Shown one piece after another: positions 1 through 5,575 of a DNA stretch of 5,575 nt. The first letter of the stretch is position 1. Every line of letters begins with the position of its first letter. Made by a program: the position numbers and the translations under genes. The stretch is from Bacteroidia bacterium. GTDB taxonomy: Bacteria; Bacteroidota; Bacteroidia; Bacteroidales; UBA12481. The notes under the pieces are model-generated. The model did no database searches. It was not told the DNA's origin and was given only the letters and a program-made list of their open reading frames with translations. Location of the stretch: the NCBI GenBank assembly GCA_026391235.1, contig JAPLDV010000273.1:1-5575 (forward strand), read 5' to 3'.

Positions 1-1
1 T

Positions 2-667
2 CCCGATCTCGGAATATCGGGTATCACCAATTATTCCCAGATTACTTGCGCCATCCCGGTCGATACAATACCTCCTTGTCCTCCGATCCTTTGGGTTGCG
101 AGCGATTGCGATAGTCTGGCTAATCATCTTACCTGGAACAATGTCAATGATTCGTGTGCCGCCGATGCTGCCTCATATCGGATCTATTACCGGAATTCAG
201 CAGAAGGCGACCTGATCAGAATTGACTCAGTCAAGCCGGCAAGTAAAACATCATACTGGCACAAGCCCGATAAAACCATGGCCGGCTGTTATGCAATGAC
301 GGCGGTTGATTCAGTTGGAAATGAGAGTATAATGTCATCAATTGTTTGTGTGGACAACTGTATCAATTATACCATCCCAAATGTTTTTACTCCGAACGGT
401 GACCGTATTAATGACCTGCTCAAGCCACATAAATACAGCCGTGTTGAAAAGATCGATCTTAAAATTTTTTCGCGATGGAATGTTTTAGTTTTTCAAACCG
501 AAGATCCCGAAATTAATTGGGACGGTAAAAACAGGATCAACGGGAAACAGGTTCCTGCCGGTGTTTATTATTATGTATGCAGCGTTTTTGAGAGGCGCCT
601 GACCGGAATTGAACCGCGCTACCTGACTGGATTTGTGCACGTTTTGTACAGTGAGGCAAAAGAATAA
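2..667 (+). CDS. 3' part of a large secreted protein with Fn3-like domain and type IX secretion sorting domain (CHU_C)
   Basis: The frame is open from the window's first bases with no stop until TAA at 665-667, so the gene begins upstream; 221 residues are visible. Residues about 24-118 look like an Fn3-type beta-sandwich rich in cysteine (C16, C26, C36, C52, C96, C116, C120), with the 'DCDSLANHLTW' and 'SYRIYYR' strands common in large Bacteroidota adhesin-like proteins. Residues about 120-221 match the gliding motility-associated C-terminal domain: 'IPNVFTPNGDRINDLLKP', then 'WDGKNRINGKQVPAGVYYYV', ending in 'GFVHVLY'. In known members this domain directs export across the outer membrane by the type IX secretion system and attachment at, or release from, the cell surface. 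The usual 'NRWG' element reads 'SRWN' here. The methionine at 278 is internal and not a start. The function of the missing N-terminal part is unknown. The TPR gene follows 4 bases after the stop, suggesting one operon. The domain call is firm; the protein's role is not. Confidence 0.9.
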   Translation, partial: PDLGISGITNYSQITCAIPVDTIPPCPPILWVASDCDSLANHLTWNNVNDSCAADAASYRIYYRNSAEGDLIRIDSVKPASKTSYWHKPDKTMAGCYAMTAVDSVGNESIMSSIVCVDNCINYTIPNVFTPNGDRINDLLKPHKYSRVEKIDLKIFSRWNVLVFQTEDPEINWDGKNRINGKQVPAGVYYYVCSVFERRLTGIEPRYLTGFVHVLYSEAKE

Positions 668-671
668 TAGA

Positions 672-1886
672 ATGATCAGAACTTTATTCACAGGTATCAT
701 TTTTTTTGCTGCTGCCCTGGCCTGCAACGGGCAGAATTCCTATGTAAATAATTCACTGATCAAAGCCAGATATCAGCTGTCTGAAAAATTGTATGCTGAG
801 ACTTTGGCTACCATGGAAAACCAACAGCAATCAGGTTCTTACCAGATGAGGTCGGCATTGACCATGGGACTGGCTTTGGCTGGTCTCAGGAAGTATGATG
901 AGTCGAATAAATGGCTTCTGCAGGTTTCCGGTGAAAGCACTGCTGAAGCTTCATACTGTTTGGCAAAGAATTCCCTGGCTGTTAATGATTTTCCATCCGC
1001 TATTCGATTCCTGGAAAAACATCTTGGTTGTAAGGACCATTTTCCTGAAAAACAGATCCGTTTGGATCCGGCCTTTTCAAAATTAGAAAATAGCCGCGAG
1101 TGGATTCACTTATGGCAAACGGAGTGGTATTCAGAGTCTGAAAAGCAAACGGCTGAATGTGAGTATCTGATTTCGCAGCGTCAGGTGGATGAAGCCAGGA
1201 TCTTGGATGATCAGCTCTTAGCCAGCCACCCGAATGAACCGCATGCCTGGTTTCTCCTGGCCAGAATATGTTCTCTTCAGAAAGAGGATCATGCATCGCG
1301 GCAGGCATTAGAAAGAGCCTGGCAACTGTCATCCGGAAATCTTGGTTTAAAGAATGATATGCTTCATTATGCCATTCAGACAGGGCTATTTGAAAAGGCA
1401 AATTCTATGGCGGGGGAATTGATCCTGTCTGATCCTACGAATCCTGAATACCTCATAGCCAGGGCATTGGTTCGGATTCTGGATGGCAAAGAATCTCTTG
1501 CACAGAAAGAAATTGAAACAACTGAGGCAGCCGGTATTGCCCCGGCTGAACTGTATTATCAGGCAGGCCGGAAATTTTCATCTTCGATGCCTCAGCAAGC
1601 TGAATTGTATCTTACCCGCGCAATAGATACCGGCACCATGGATGCCCGGTTTTATTATGCGCGGGGTACGATTAGAAATACCCTGGATAAAACGGACCTG
1701 GCTCTGGGTGACTTAGCTATGTCGTTGGATATTGATCCAAATCAGCCGGAATTGTATTTTGAGCGTGCACAAATTCGTCTGGATAAAGGGGATACGGAAG
1801 GCGCCTGTCATGATTGGAGCAAAGCACTCCAAATGGGTAAGGCCAAAGCTGCCGATCTTCTCTATAAATATTGTAAGCTACCCTGA
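672..1886 (+). CDS. Exported TPR-repeat protein
   Basis: Encodes 404 residues from ATG at 672. This start gives a good N-terminal export signal ('MIRTLFTGIIFFAAALACNG'); an in-frame ATG at 633 would put 13 polar residues before it and overlap the previous gene, so 672 is preferred. A purine-rich stretch (653-662) lies upstream, but no clear Shine-Dalgarno. Cleavage may be by signal peptidase I after 'ALA', or by lipoprotein signal peptidase before C18, though the lipobox is poor. The rest is helical: tetratricopeptide repeats are clearest at about 190-220, 325-358 ('YYARGTIRNTLDKTDLALGD', then 'DIDPN') and 359-391 ('YFERAQIRLDKGDTEGACHD'), with weaker units at about 225-320. The C-terminal 'GACHDWSKALQMGKAKAADL' pattern is typical of Bacteroidota TPR proteins. 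TPRs mediate protein-protein contacts, so it is probably a periplasmic scaffold. Its position 4 bases after a T9SS cargo gene suggests, without proving, a role connected with that cargo. The specific function is not recognised. Confidence 0.88.
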   Translation: MIRTLFTGIIFFAAALACNGQNSYVNNSLIKARYQLSEKLYAETLATMENQQQSGSYQMRSALTMGLALAGLRKYDESNKWLLQVSGESTAEASYCLAKNSLAVNDFPSAIRFLEKHLGCKDHFPEKQIRLDPAFSKLENSREWIHLWQTEWYSESEKQTAECEYLISQRQVDEARILDDQLLASHPNEPHAWFLLARICSLQKEDHASRQALERAWQLSSGNLGLKNDMLHYAIQTGLFEKANSMAGELILSDPTNPEYLIARALVRILDGKESLAQKEIETTEAAGIAPAELYYQAGRKFSSSMPQQAELYLTRAIDTGTMDARFYYARGTIRNTLDKTDLALGDLAMSLDIDPNQPELYFERAQIRLDKGDTEGACHDWSKALQMGKAKAADLLYKYCKLP

Positions 1887-3311
1887 TCTCCCATAGATCC
1901 TGATTGCATCGAGCAATTCAACCATATCCGAATTTGATGTAAACGGATTCATGAGGGCCGACCTTAGATAGGTTTTATTATCTATTTGAGTTTGAACAAT
2001 ATAATATTTGCCAGCTTCGATTAGTTTTCTCCGGATGTCAGCATTCAGTTGATTCAATTCCTGATTCGTTTTTCCATAACCGATATACCGGTAACAAACA
2101 ATATTGCTTTCCGGTAAATAGGGCAATTCAAAGTCGGCTGCCCGGCTGATGATCTCTGCGAATTCCCGGCCCAGGTCATACAGCGTGGTAAAATGGTCGA
2201 TGAAAACCTGTGGTCCATAGGTCCTCAGAATTGAATAGACCTTAACGCCCATCATATTCTTTGTACATTCAAGTGTTCTTACAGCTGAATTGAACCACTG
2301 TTCGCGCTCCTCATTATTGAATATATAGACTGCTTTCTGATTGAATGTCTCATAAGAACGTTTTCCATCCCTGAAAAGAACAGCTGTTGTTAGTGCACTT
2401 ATACCTAGCATTTTATGAAAGTCGATTACTACTGAATCTGCCCTCTCAATACCTTTTGTCAGGTGACGGTACTTTGGAGTTATCGCTGCTGCCCCGCCAT
2501 GTGCACCATCAATATGGAACCAAAGTCCCTTATTTTGGCAGAAATCGGCCAATTTTTCCAAAGGATCATAAGCTCCGGTGGATGTACTGCAGGCATTTCC
2601 AACCAAAGCCAATACTTTAAGGCCCTGTTTTTCAGCATCTGCGTAGATTTTTTCGAGCAAACCTGCATCGAGTTGATGAATTTTATTGGTTGGTACCTTT
2701 ATAACTCCTTTTTCACCCCATCCCATGATATGAACTGCCCTTGAAACGCTGTAATGCGACTCTTCACTAACCATGATTGCCGGGTGGAAGTGATCAGCTT
2801 TTCCTTCCGTCCAATGGTCATATCCGGATTGATGCTGCCGTGCAGCCAGCAAGGCAGTAAGGTTTCCCAGCGATCCTCCGGAAGTCAAAACTCCTGAAGC
2901 AACTTTGCCAAACCCCATGGCTCCGGCCAGCCAGTCGATTACAACACGCTCCATGGCCGTGCTAACCGGCCCCATCTCGTAAATAGCAGATCCATTGTTC
3001 AGAGTGCCATTGATCATATCTCCCAGTCCGGCCAGGGGCAGCGAAGCACAAACCTGGTGTCCCATATATTTGGGATGGTGGATATGAATAGTTTCATCGA
3101 TGGTGTCTTTCCAGAAAGGTTCAAATTCAAATTCCCGACCCAGTTCGTTTTGCCATTTAAGTAATCGTTGATCCGGGTCGGTCCACGGAAGAACAGTTTT
3201 ATCAGTTTGGCTATAAGATGCCTCCAGATGATCAGCGATCAGATCAACCAAACGATGAGCCTGATCCCTGAAATTTTCAGGATCGTAAGCTTGTTTGAGT
3301 AATTCAGTCAT
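1878..3311 (-). CDS. PLP-dependent group II amino acid decarboxylase (aromatic amino acid / diaminobutyrate decarboxylase-like)
   Basis: The 477-residue product has the usual length for pyridoxal-phosphate group II decarboxylases, which remove the alpha-carboxylate of an amino acid to give an amine in the cytoplasm. Visible signatures are the substrate-side 'HHPKYMGHQ' (78-86), the phosphate-binding 'TSGGS' (143-147), 'SEESH' with H186 expected to stack on the PLP ring, 'HIDGAHGG' with D268 facing the pyridine nitrogen, and 'DFHK' with Schiff-base lysine K300. Y329 sits 29 residues after K300, the same spacing as the catalytic loop tyrosine in DOPA decarboxylase (K303 to Y332), so the enzyme looks active. 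The lysine motif is 'DFHKM', closer in my recollection to 2,4-diaminobutyrate decarboxylases than to the 'NPHKW' of aromatic decarboxylases, so the substrate is open. The start is 15 bases after the lgt stop, with a pyrimidine-rich leader and no Shine-Dalgarno; cotranscription with lgt is likely. The last 9 bases overlap the convergent TPR gene. The family is certain; the substrate is not. Confidence 0.93.
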   Translation of the reverse strand: MTELLKQAYDPENFRDQAHRLVDLIADHLEASYSQTDKTVLPWTDPDQRLLKWQNELGREFEFEPFWKDTIDETIHIHHPKYMGHQVCASLPLAGLGDMINGTLNNGSAIYEMGPVSTAMERVVIDWLAGAMGFGKVASGVLTSGGSLGNLTALLAARQHQSGYDHWTEGKADHFHPAIMVSEESHYSVSRAVHIMGWGEKGVIKVPTNKIHQLDAGLLEKIYADAEKQGLKVLALVGNACSTSTGAYDPLEKLADFCQNKGLWFHIDGAHGGAAAITPKYRHLTKGIERADSVVIDFHKMLGISALTTAVLFRDGKRSYETFNQKAVYIFNNEEREQWFNSAVRTLECTKNMMGVKVYSILRTYGPQVFIDHFTTLYDLGREFAEIISRAADFELPYLPESNIVCYRYIGYGKTNQELNQLNADIRRKLIEAGKYYIVQTQIDNKTYLRSALMNPFTSNSDMVELLDAIRIYGRSG

Positions 3312-3326
3312 AAAAATGGAAAGGGA

Positions 3327-4115
3327 TTATGCTTTTTTGCGCTTCCACAAAACAAAGAATAATCCTGTAAGAGCCAATGGAATACTGAGCAACTGTCCCA
3401 TATTCAATGCCATACCGGCTTCAAATGCAGATTGATCCGCCTTCAGGAATTCGATGAAAAACCGGAATCCGAAAACCAGGAGCATAAACCATCCGAATAG
3501 TTTGCCTTCTTTTAAACGAATATCGGTTTTCCAAAACAGATACATCAGGAAAGCAAAAATCAGCAGGTAAGCAAGAGCCTCATATATTTGAGTCGGATGC
3601 CGTGGAATATTATCCTCCCGGATAAAAGTAAAGGCCCAGGGCACCGAGGTTGGAATACCGTAAATTTCACTATTGACCAGATTGCCGGTCCGGATAAATG
3701 CTCCGGCCAGTGCTGTGGGTACAACCACTTTATCCAGTCCCCATAGAAGGGATCTCTTGCTGTATTTGCGCGACCAGAAAATAAGTGCCACAATTATTCC
3801 GATGGCTGCACCATGGCTCGCTAAACCGCCATGCCAGATCTTGAGAATCTCCGCAGGATGTTTGCTGTAATATCCCCAGTCATAAAAAAATACATGCCCC
3901 AGGCGCGCTCCGATGACAGTACCGAGTACAACAAATAAAAAAAGACTGTCGACCAAATCTTTGTTCATGCCTTCGCGTTTGAACATTTTTGTAGCGATAT
4001 AAATGCCCGTTACAAAACCAAGGGCAAAGAGCAATCCATACCAGCGAACCGACCAATCTCCAATATGAAACATGATGGGATCAGCATTCCAGACGATTCC
4101 GTTCTTGGGTTCCAT
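3327..4115 (-). CDS. lgt: Phosphatidylglycerol:prolipoprotein diacylglyceryl transferase Lgt
   Basis: Encodes a 262-residue polytopic inner-membrane enzyme that transfers diacylglycerol from phosphatidylglycerol to the lipobox cysteine of prolipoproteins, the first step of lipoprotein maturation. The signature 'HGGLASHGAAIG' is at 95-106 and 'IRTGNLVNSEIYG' at 141-153, followed by 'RHPTQIYEAL' (172-181). Residues matching the essential E. coli ones are all present: Y26, H101 (E. coli H103), R142 (R143), N145 (N146), E150 (E151), R218 (R239) and E222 (E243). About seven membrane segments are seen near 22-42, 55-75, 97-114, 129-143, 178-195, 206-222 and 238-257, and the tail is basic (KRKKA). 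It is somewhat shorter than the E. coli enzyme (291 residues), with the difference mainly before the R218 region. The start at 4115 puts Y26 in register with E. coli. The gene is first in a probable two-gene operon with the decarboxylase and is divergent from the Omp85 gene; a TAnnTTTG element lies just upstream. Confidence 0.97.
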   Translation of the reverse strand: MEPKNGIVWNADPIMFHIGDWSVRWYGLLFALGFVTGIYIATKMFKREGMNKDLVDSLFLFVVLGTVIGARLGHVFFYDWGYYSKHPAEILKIWHGGLASHGAAIGIIVALIFWSRKYSKRSLLWGLDKVVVPTALAGAFIRTGNLVNSEIYGIPTSVPWAFTFIREDNIPRHPTQIYEALAYLLIFAFLMYLFWKTDIRLKEGKLFGWFMLLVFGFRFFIEFLKADQSAFEAGMALNMGQLLSIPLALTGLFFVLWKRKKA

Positions 4116-4256
4116 AATGATATCTTCAATTATTATTAGAATCCAAAGGTAGTCTTTTCGATACGAATCTTTCTTTCAGGACATCTTTTCATCAGGAAGT
4201 TGCATGACTTGAATTAATTCCGAAAAAATCTTTTCTTTACATCAAATTCAATACCT
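4116..4256. other. Divergent intergenic region between lgt and the Omp85 gene
   Basis: This AT-rich stretch of 141 bases separates two divergent genes and should hold promoters for both. A consensus -7 element is visible for the lgt side (separate entry). On the Omp85 side I found no convincing TTG / TAnnTTTG pair; the nearest candidates (TAATTCCG at 4215-4222, TACATCAA at 4238-4245) match poorly and lack correctly spaced upstream elements. There is a 10-base perfect palindrome, GAATTAATTC, at 4211-4220. No small ORF, RNA gene or riboswitch-like structure was recognised. Confidence 0.7.
4144..4151 (-). promoter_or_regulatory. Putative Bacteroidota -7 promoter element for lgt and the decarboxylase
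   Basis: Read on the minus strand, these bases are TACCTTTG, an exact match to the Bacteroidota primary sigma factor -7 consensus TAnnTTTG. Transcription would begin about 7 bases further on, near 4137, leaving an untranslated leader of roughly 20 bases before the lgt ATG at 4115. No TTG was found 17-23 bases upstream on that strand, so only half of the promoter is supported. An 8-base pattern with two free positions can occur by chance, but its placement and orientation fit. Confidence 0.45.
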
Positions 4257-5575
4257 ATGAATACAAAAAAACTAACCCTGATCCTGATTCTTGGTCTTTT
4301 GCCGTCATTTTTGCTCGTGGCACAAACTGCGGATACGGCACAAAAAAAAGAAAAGACAAAGAAAGGTTTCAGCTTCGGAGCTGTCCCGGCAATTTCTTAT
4401 GATTCGGATATGGGATTTCGCTATGGTGCTCTGGCAAACTTTTATGATTACGGCGATGGGACAATCTACCCGTTTTACAAACATTCCCTGTATATCGAAT
4501 GGTCGCATACCACAAAAGGGAATGACCTGAAACAGATCAAGTATGATTCCGAGTATCTGATCCCGGGAATCCGCGTATCCGCCGATGTCAGGTTTGAAAC
4601 AGAGCAGGCCATGGACTTTTACGGGTTTAACGGATTTCAGACAGCCTATAATCCGGCGTTCACCACACTTGGCAATGCCGATTATATTTCCAGGATGTTT
4701 TACAAAATGGACCGCCGCTTACTCAAGATCAGGGCAAATTTCCAGGGAAAGATCATCGGCAGGAAATTGAGGTGGATTGCCGGTTTTTCACATTATTCCC
4801 TGGGCATTGATTCTGTAAATGTTTCCAAACTAAATAAGGGCAAGGAGGGCGACAAGATATTGCCCAAGGTTGACGGACTCTATGATTCGTTTGTCAAGCA
4901 AGGGATAATCCCTGTCGATCAGGCCAAAGGGGGAGAAGTCAGCAATCTTACCCTGGGTATTGTTGCTGACACCCGCGACAATGAACCCAATGCCAACAGG
5001 GGGATCTGGTCGGAAGCGTTACTGGTAGCTTCACCCGGATTTTTATGGAATGATAATCCGTTTTGTAAGCTGGTATTGACCCATCGCCAGTATTTCACTC
5101 TTTTCCCTGACCGGCTGACTTTCGCTTACCGGCTCAATTATCAAACCTCCCTCGGTTCAAAGCCGATGCCCTGGTATATGCTGAACTACACTTTCAGCTC
5201 CACTTATGACCGGGAAGGTATGGGAGGATGGTCATCTTTGCGTGGCATCCTCAGGAACAGGGTGGTAGGTGAAGGATTTGCCATGGGAAATTTTGAACTC
5301 AGGTGGAAGTTTGTGAAATTTCAATTTCTGAATCAAAACTGGTACCTTGCCCTGTCACCGTTTGTAGATATGGCAATGATTACCAAACCGTATAAACCGA
5401 CCGCAAATTTTGCAATACCGCAGGAATTCCTCGGACAGGCCGATGGTTTACACCTGACCTACGGATGTGGTTTTCATGTCGCATTAAACCAGAATTTTAT
5501 CGTGGCAGTGGATTACGGTATGGCAGCCAACAAAAATGACGGAAAAAAAGGCTTGTATATCGGACTGGATTTTCT
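4257..5575 (+). CDS. POTRA-less Omp85 / BamA-TamA-family outer-membrane beta-barrel protein (3' end cut by window)
   Basis: The frame is open from ATG at 4257 to the window end: 439 full codons plus two bases. It begins with a signal peptide (MNTKKLTLILILGLLPSFLL, cleavage likely after VAQ at 21-23), a short charged linker (about 24-36), then directly barrel strands such as 'GFSFGAVPAISYDSDMGFRY'. Family landmarks of the surface antigen D15/Omp85 barrel are 'LGIVADTRDNEPNANRG' (233-249), 'SLRG' at 327-330 corresponding to the conserved loop-6 RG motif, 'GNFELRWKF' (344-352), 'LSPFVDMAM' (366-374) and closing strands from about 399, ending 'GLYIGLDF'. This ending resembles a terminal beta-signal, so the stop is probably only a few codons beyond the window. 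No POTRA domains precede the barrel, unlike BamA and TamA, so it is not the essential BamA; it may be a transporter or insertase-like outer-membrane protein of unknown substrate. The region at 185-230 probably forms a long loop. No Shine-Dalgarno is seen before the start, as is usual in this phylum. Confidence 0.88.
   Translation, partial: MNTKKLTLILILGLLPSFLLVAQTADTAQKKEKTKKGFSFGAVPAISYDSDMGFRYGALANFYDYGDGTIYPFYKHSLYIEWSHTTKGNDLKQIKYDSEYLIPGIRVSADVRFETEQAMDFYGFNGFQTAYNPAFTTLGNADYISRMFYKMDRRLLKIRANFQGKIIGRKLRWIAGFSHYSLGIDSVNVSKLNKGKEGDKILPKVDGLYDSFVKQGIIPVDQAKGGEVSNLTLGIVADTRDNEPNANRGIWSEALLVASPGFLWNDNPFCKLVLTHRQYFTLFPDRLTFAYRLNYQTSLGSKPMPWYMLNYTFSSTYDREGMGGWSSLRGILRNRVVGEGFAMGNFELRWKFVKFQFLNQNWYLALSPFVDMAMITKPYKPTANFAIPQEFLGQADGLHLTYGCGFHVALNQNFIVAVDYGMAANKNDGKKGLYIGLDF

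Noticed and set aside
278..667. A separate 129-residue gene starting at ATG 278
   Set aside because: The same frame is open back to the window's first bases and encodes the rest of the Fn3-like domain, so 278 is an internal methionine of a longer gene.
633..671. Upstream ATG at 633 as the start of the TPR gene
   Set aside because: It would overlap the CHU_C coding region by 35 bases and place polar residues (TVRQKNNR) ahead of the hydrophobic export signal; the ATG at 672 gives a normal signal peptide and a 4-base gap.
1000..1401. Open frame of 133 codons on the minus strand within the TPR gene
   Set aside because: It is antisense to a well-supported TPR coding region, shows no recognisable domain or signal, and its composition looks like a reverse-frame shadow.
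1885..1899. GATCT-CCCAT-AGATC hairpin as a terminator between the convergent genes
   Set aside because: The stem is only 5 bp, there is no U-tract on either strand, and it lies within the decarboxylase coding sequence.
2387..2744. Two overlapping plus-strand open frames within the decarboxylase
   Set aside because: They lie opposite conserved catalytic motifs of the decarboxylase, and their translations show no recognisable domain or motif.
4200..4245. Promoter for the Omp85 gene built from TTG at 4200 or 4209 with TAATTCCG or TACATCAA
   Set aside because: The spacings are wrong and the downstream elements do not match TAnnTTTG.
4291..4770. Short open frames on both strands inside the Omp85 gene
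   Set aside because: They are out of frame with the continuous barrel reading frame, which begins with a signal peptide at 4257 and carries family motifs throughout.

Overview
The window looks like an ordinary chromosomal stretch from a member of the Bacteroidota, probably class Bacteroidia. This is inferred from four things: a C-terminal domain of the gliding-motility/type IX secretion kind (CHU_C), a Bacteroidota-style TPR protein, a TAnnTTTG promoter element, and starts without Shine-Dalgarno sites. No RNA gene, insertion sequence, CRISPR array or phage gene was seen. Coding density is very high; the only non-coding stretch over 20 bases is the 141-base divergent region at 4116-4256.

Layout: (1) 2-667 (+) is the 3' end of a large secreted protein, with an Fn3-like domain followed by a type IX secretion sorting domain. 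(2) 672-1886 (+) starts 4 bases later and encodes an exported TPR-repeat protein, probably cotranscribed. (3) 1878-3311 (-) encodes a PLP-dependent group II amino acid decarboxylase. It runs convergently with the TPR gene, and the two 3' ends overlap by 9 bases. (4) 3327-4115 (-) encodes Lgt, the prolipoprotein diacylglyceryl transferase, with all the usual active-site residues; it lies 15 bases upstream of the decarboxylase, so the two probably form an lgt-decarboxylase operon read leftwards. (5) 4116-4256 is the divergent intergenic region, with a consensus -7 element serving lgt. (6) 4257-5575 (+) is a nearly complete POTRA-less Omp85 (BamA/TamA-like) outer-membrane beta-barrel cut by the window edge.

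Three of the five proteins are exported or act in the cell envelope (T9SS cargo, exported TPR protein, Omp85 barrel), and Lgt builds lipoproteins at the inner membrane. The decarboxylase is the only clearly cytoplasmic, metabolic enzyme, and its substrate cannot be read from the sequence. I found no convincing evidence of an undescribed system. The points most worth a second look are the lgt-decarboxylase pairing, the DFHK variant of the decarboxylase lysine motif, the POTRA-less Omp85 barrel and the 9-base tail-to-tail gene overlap.
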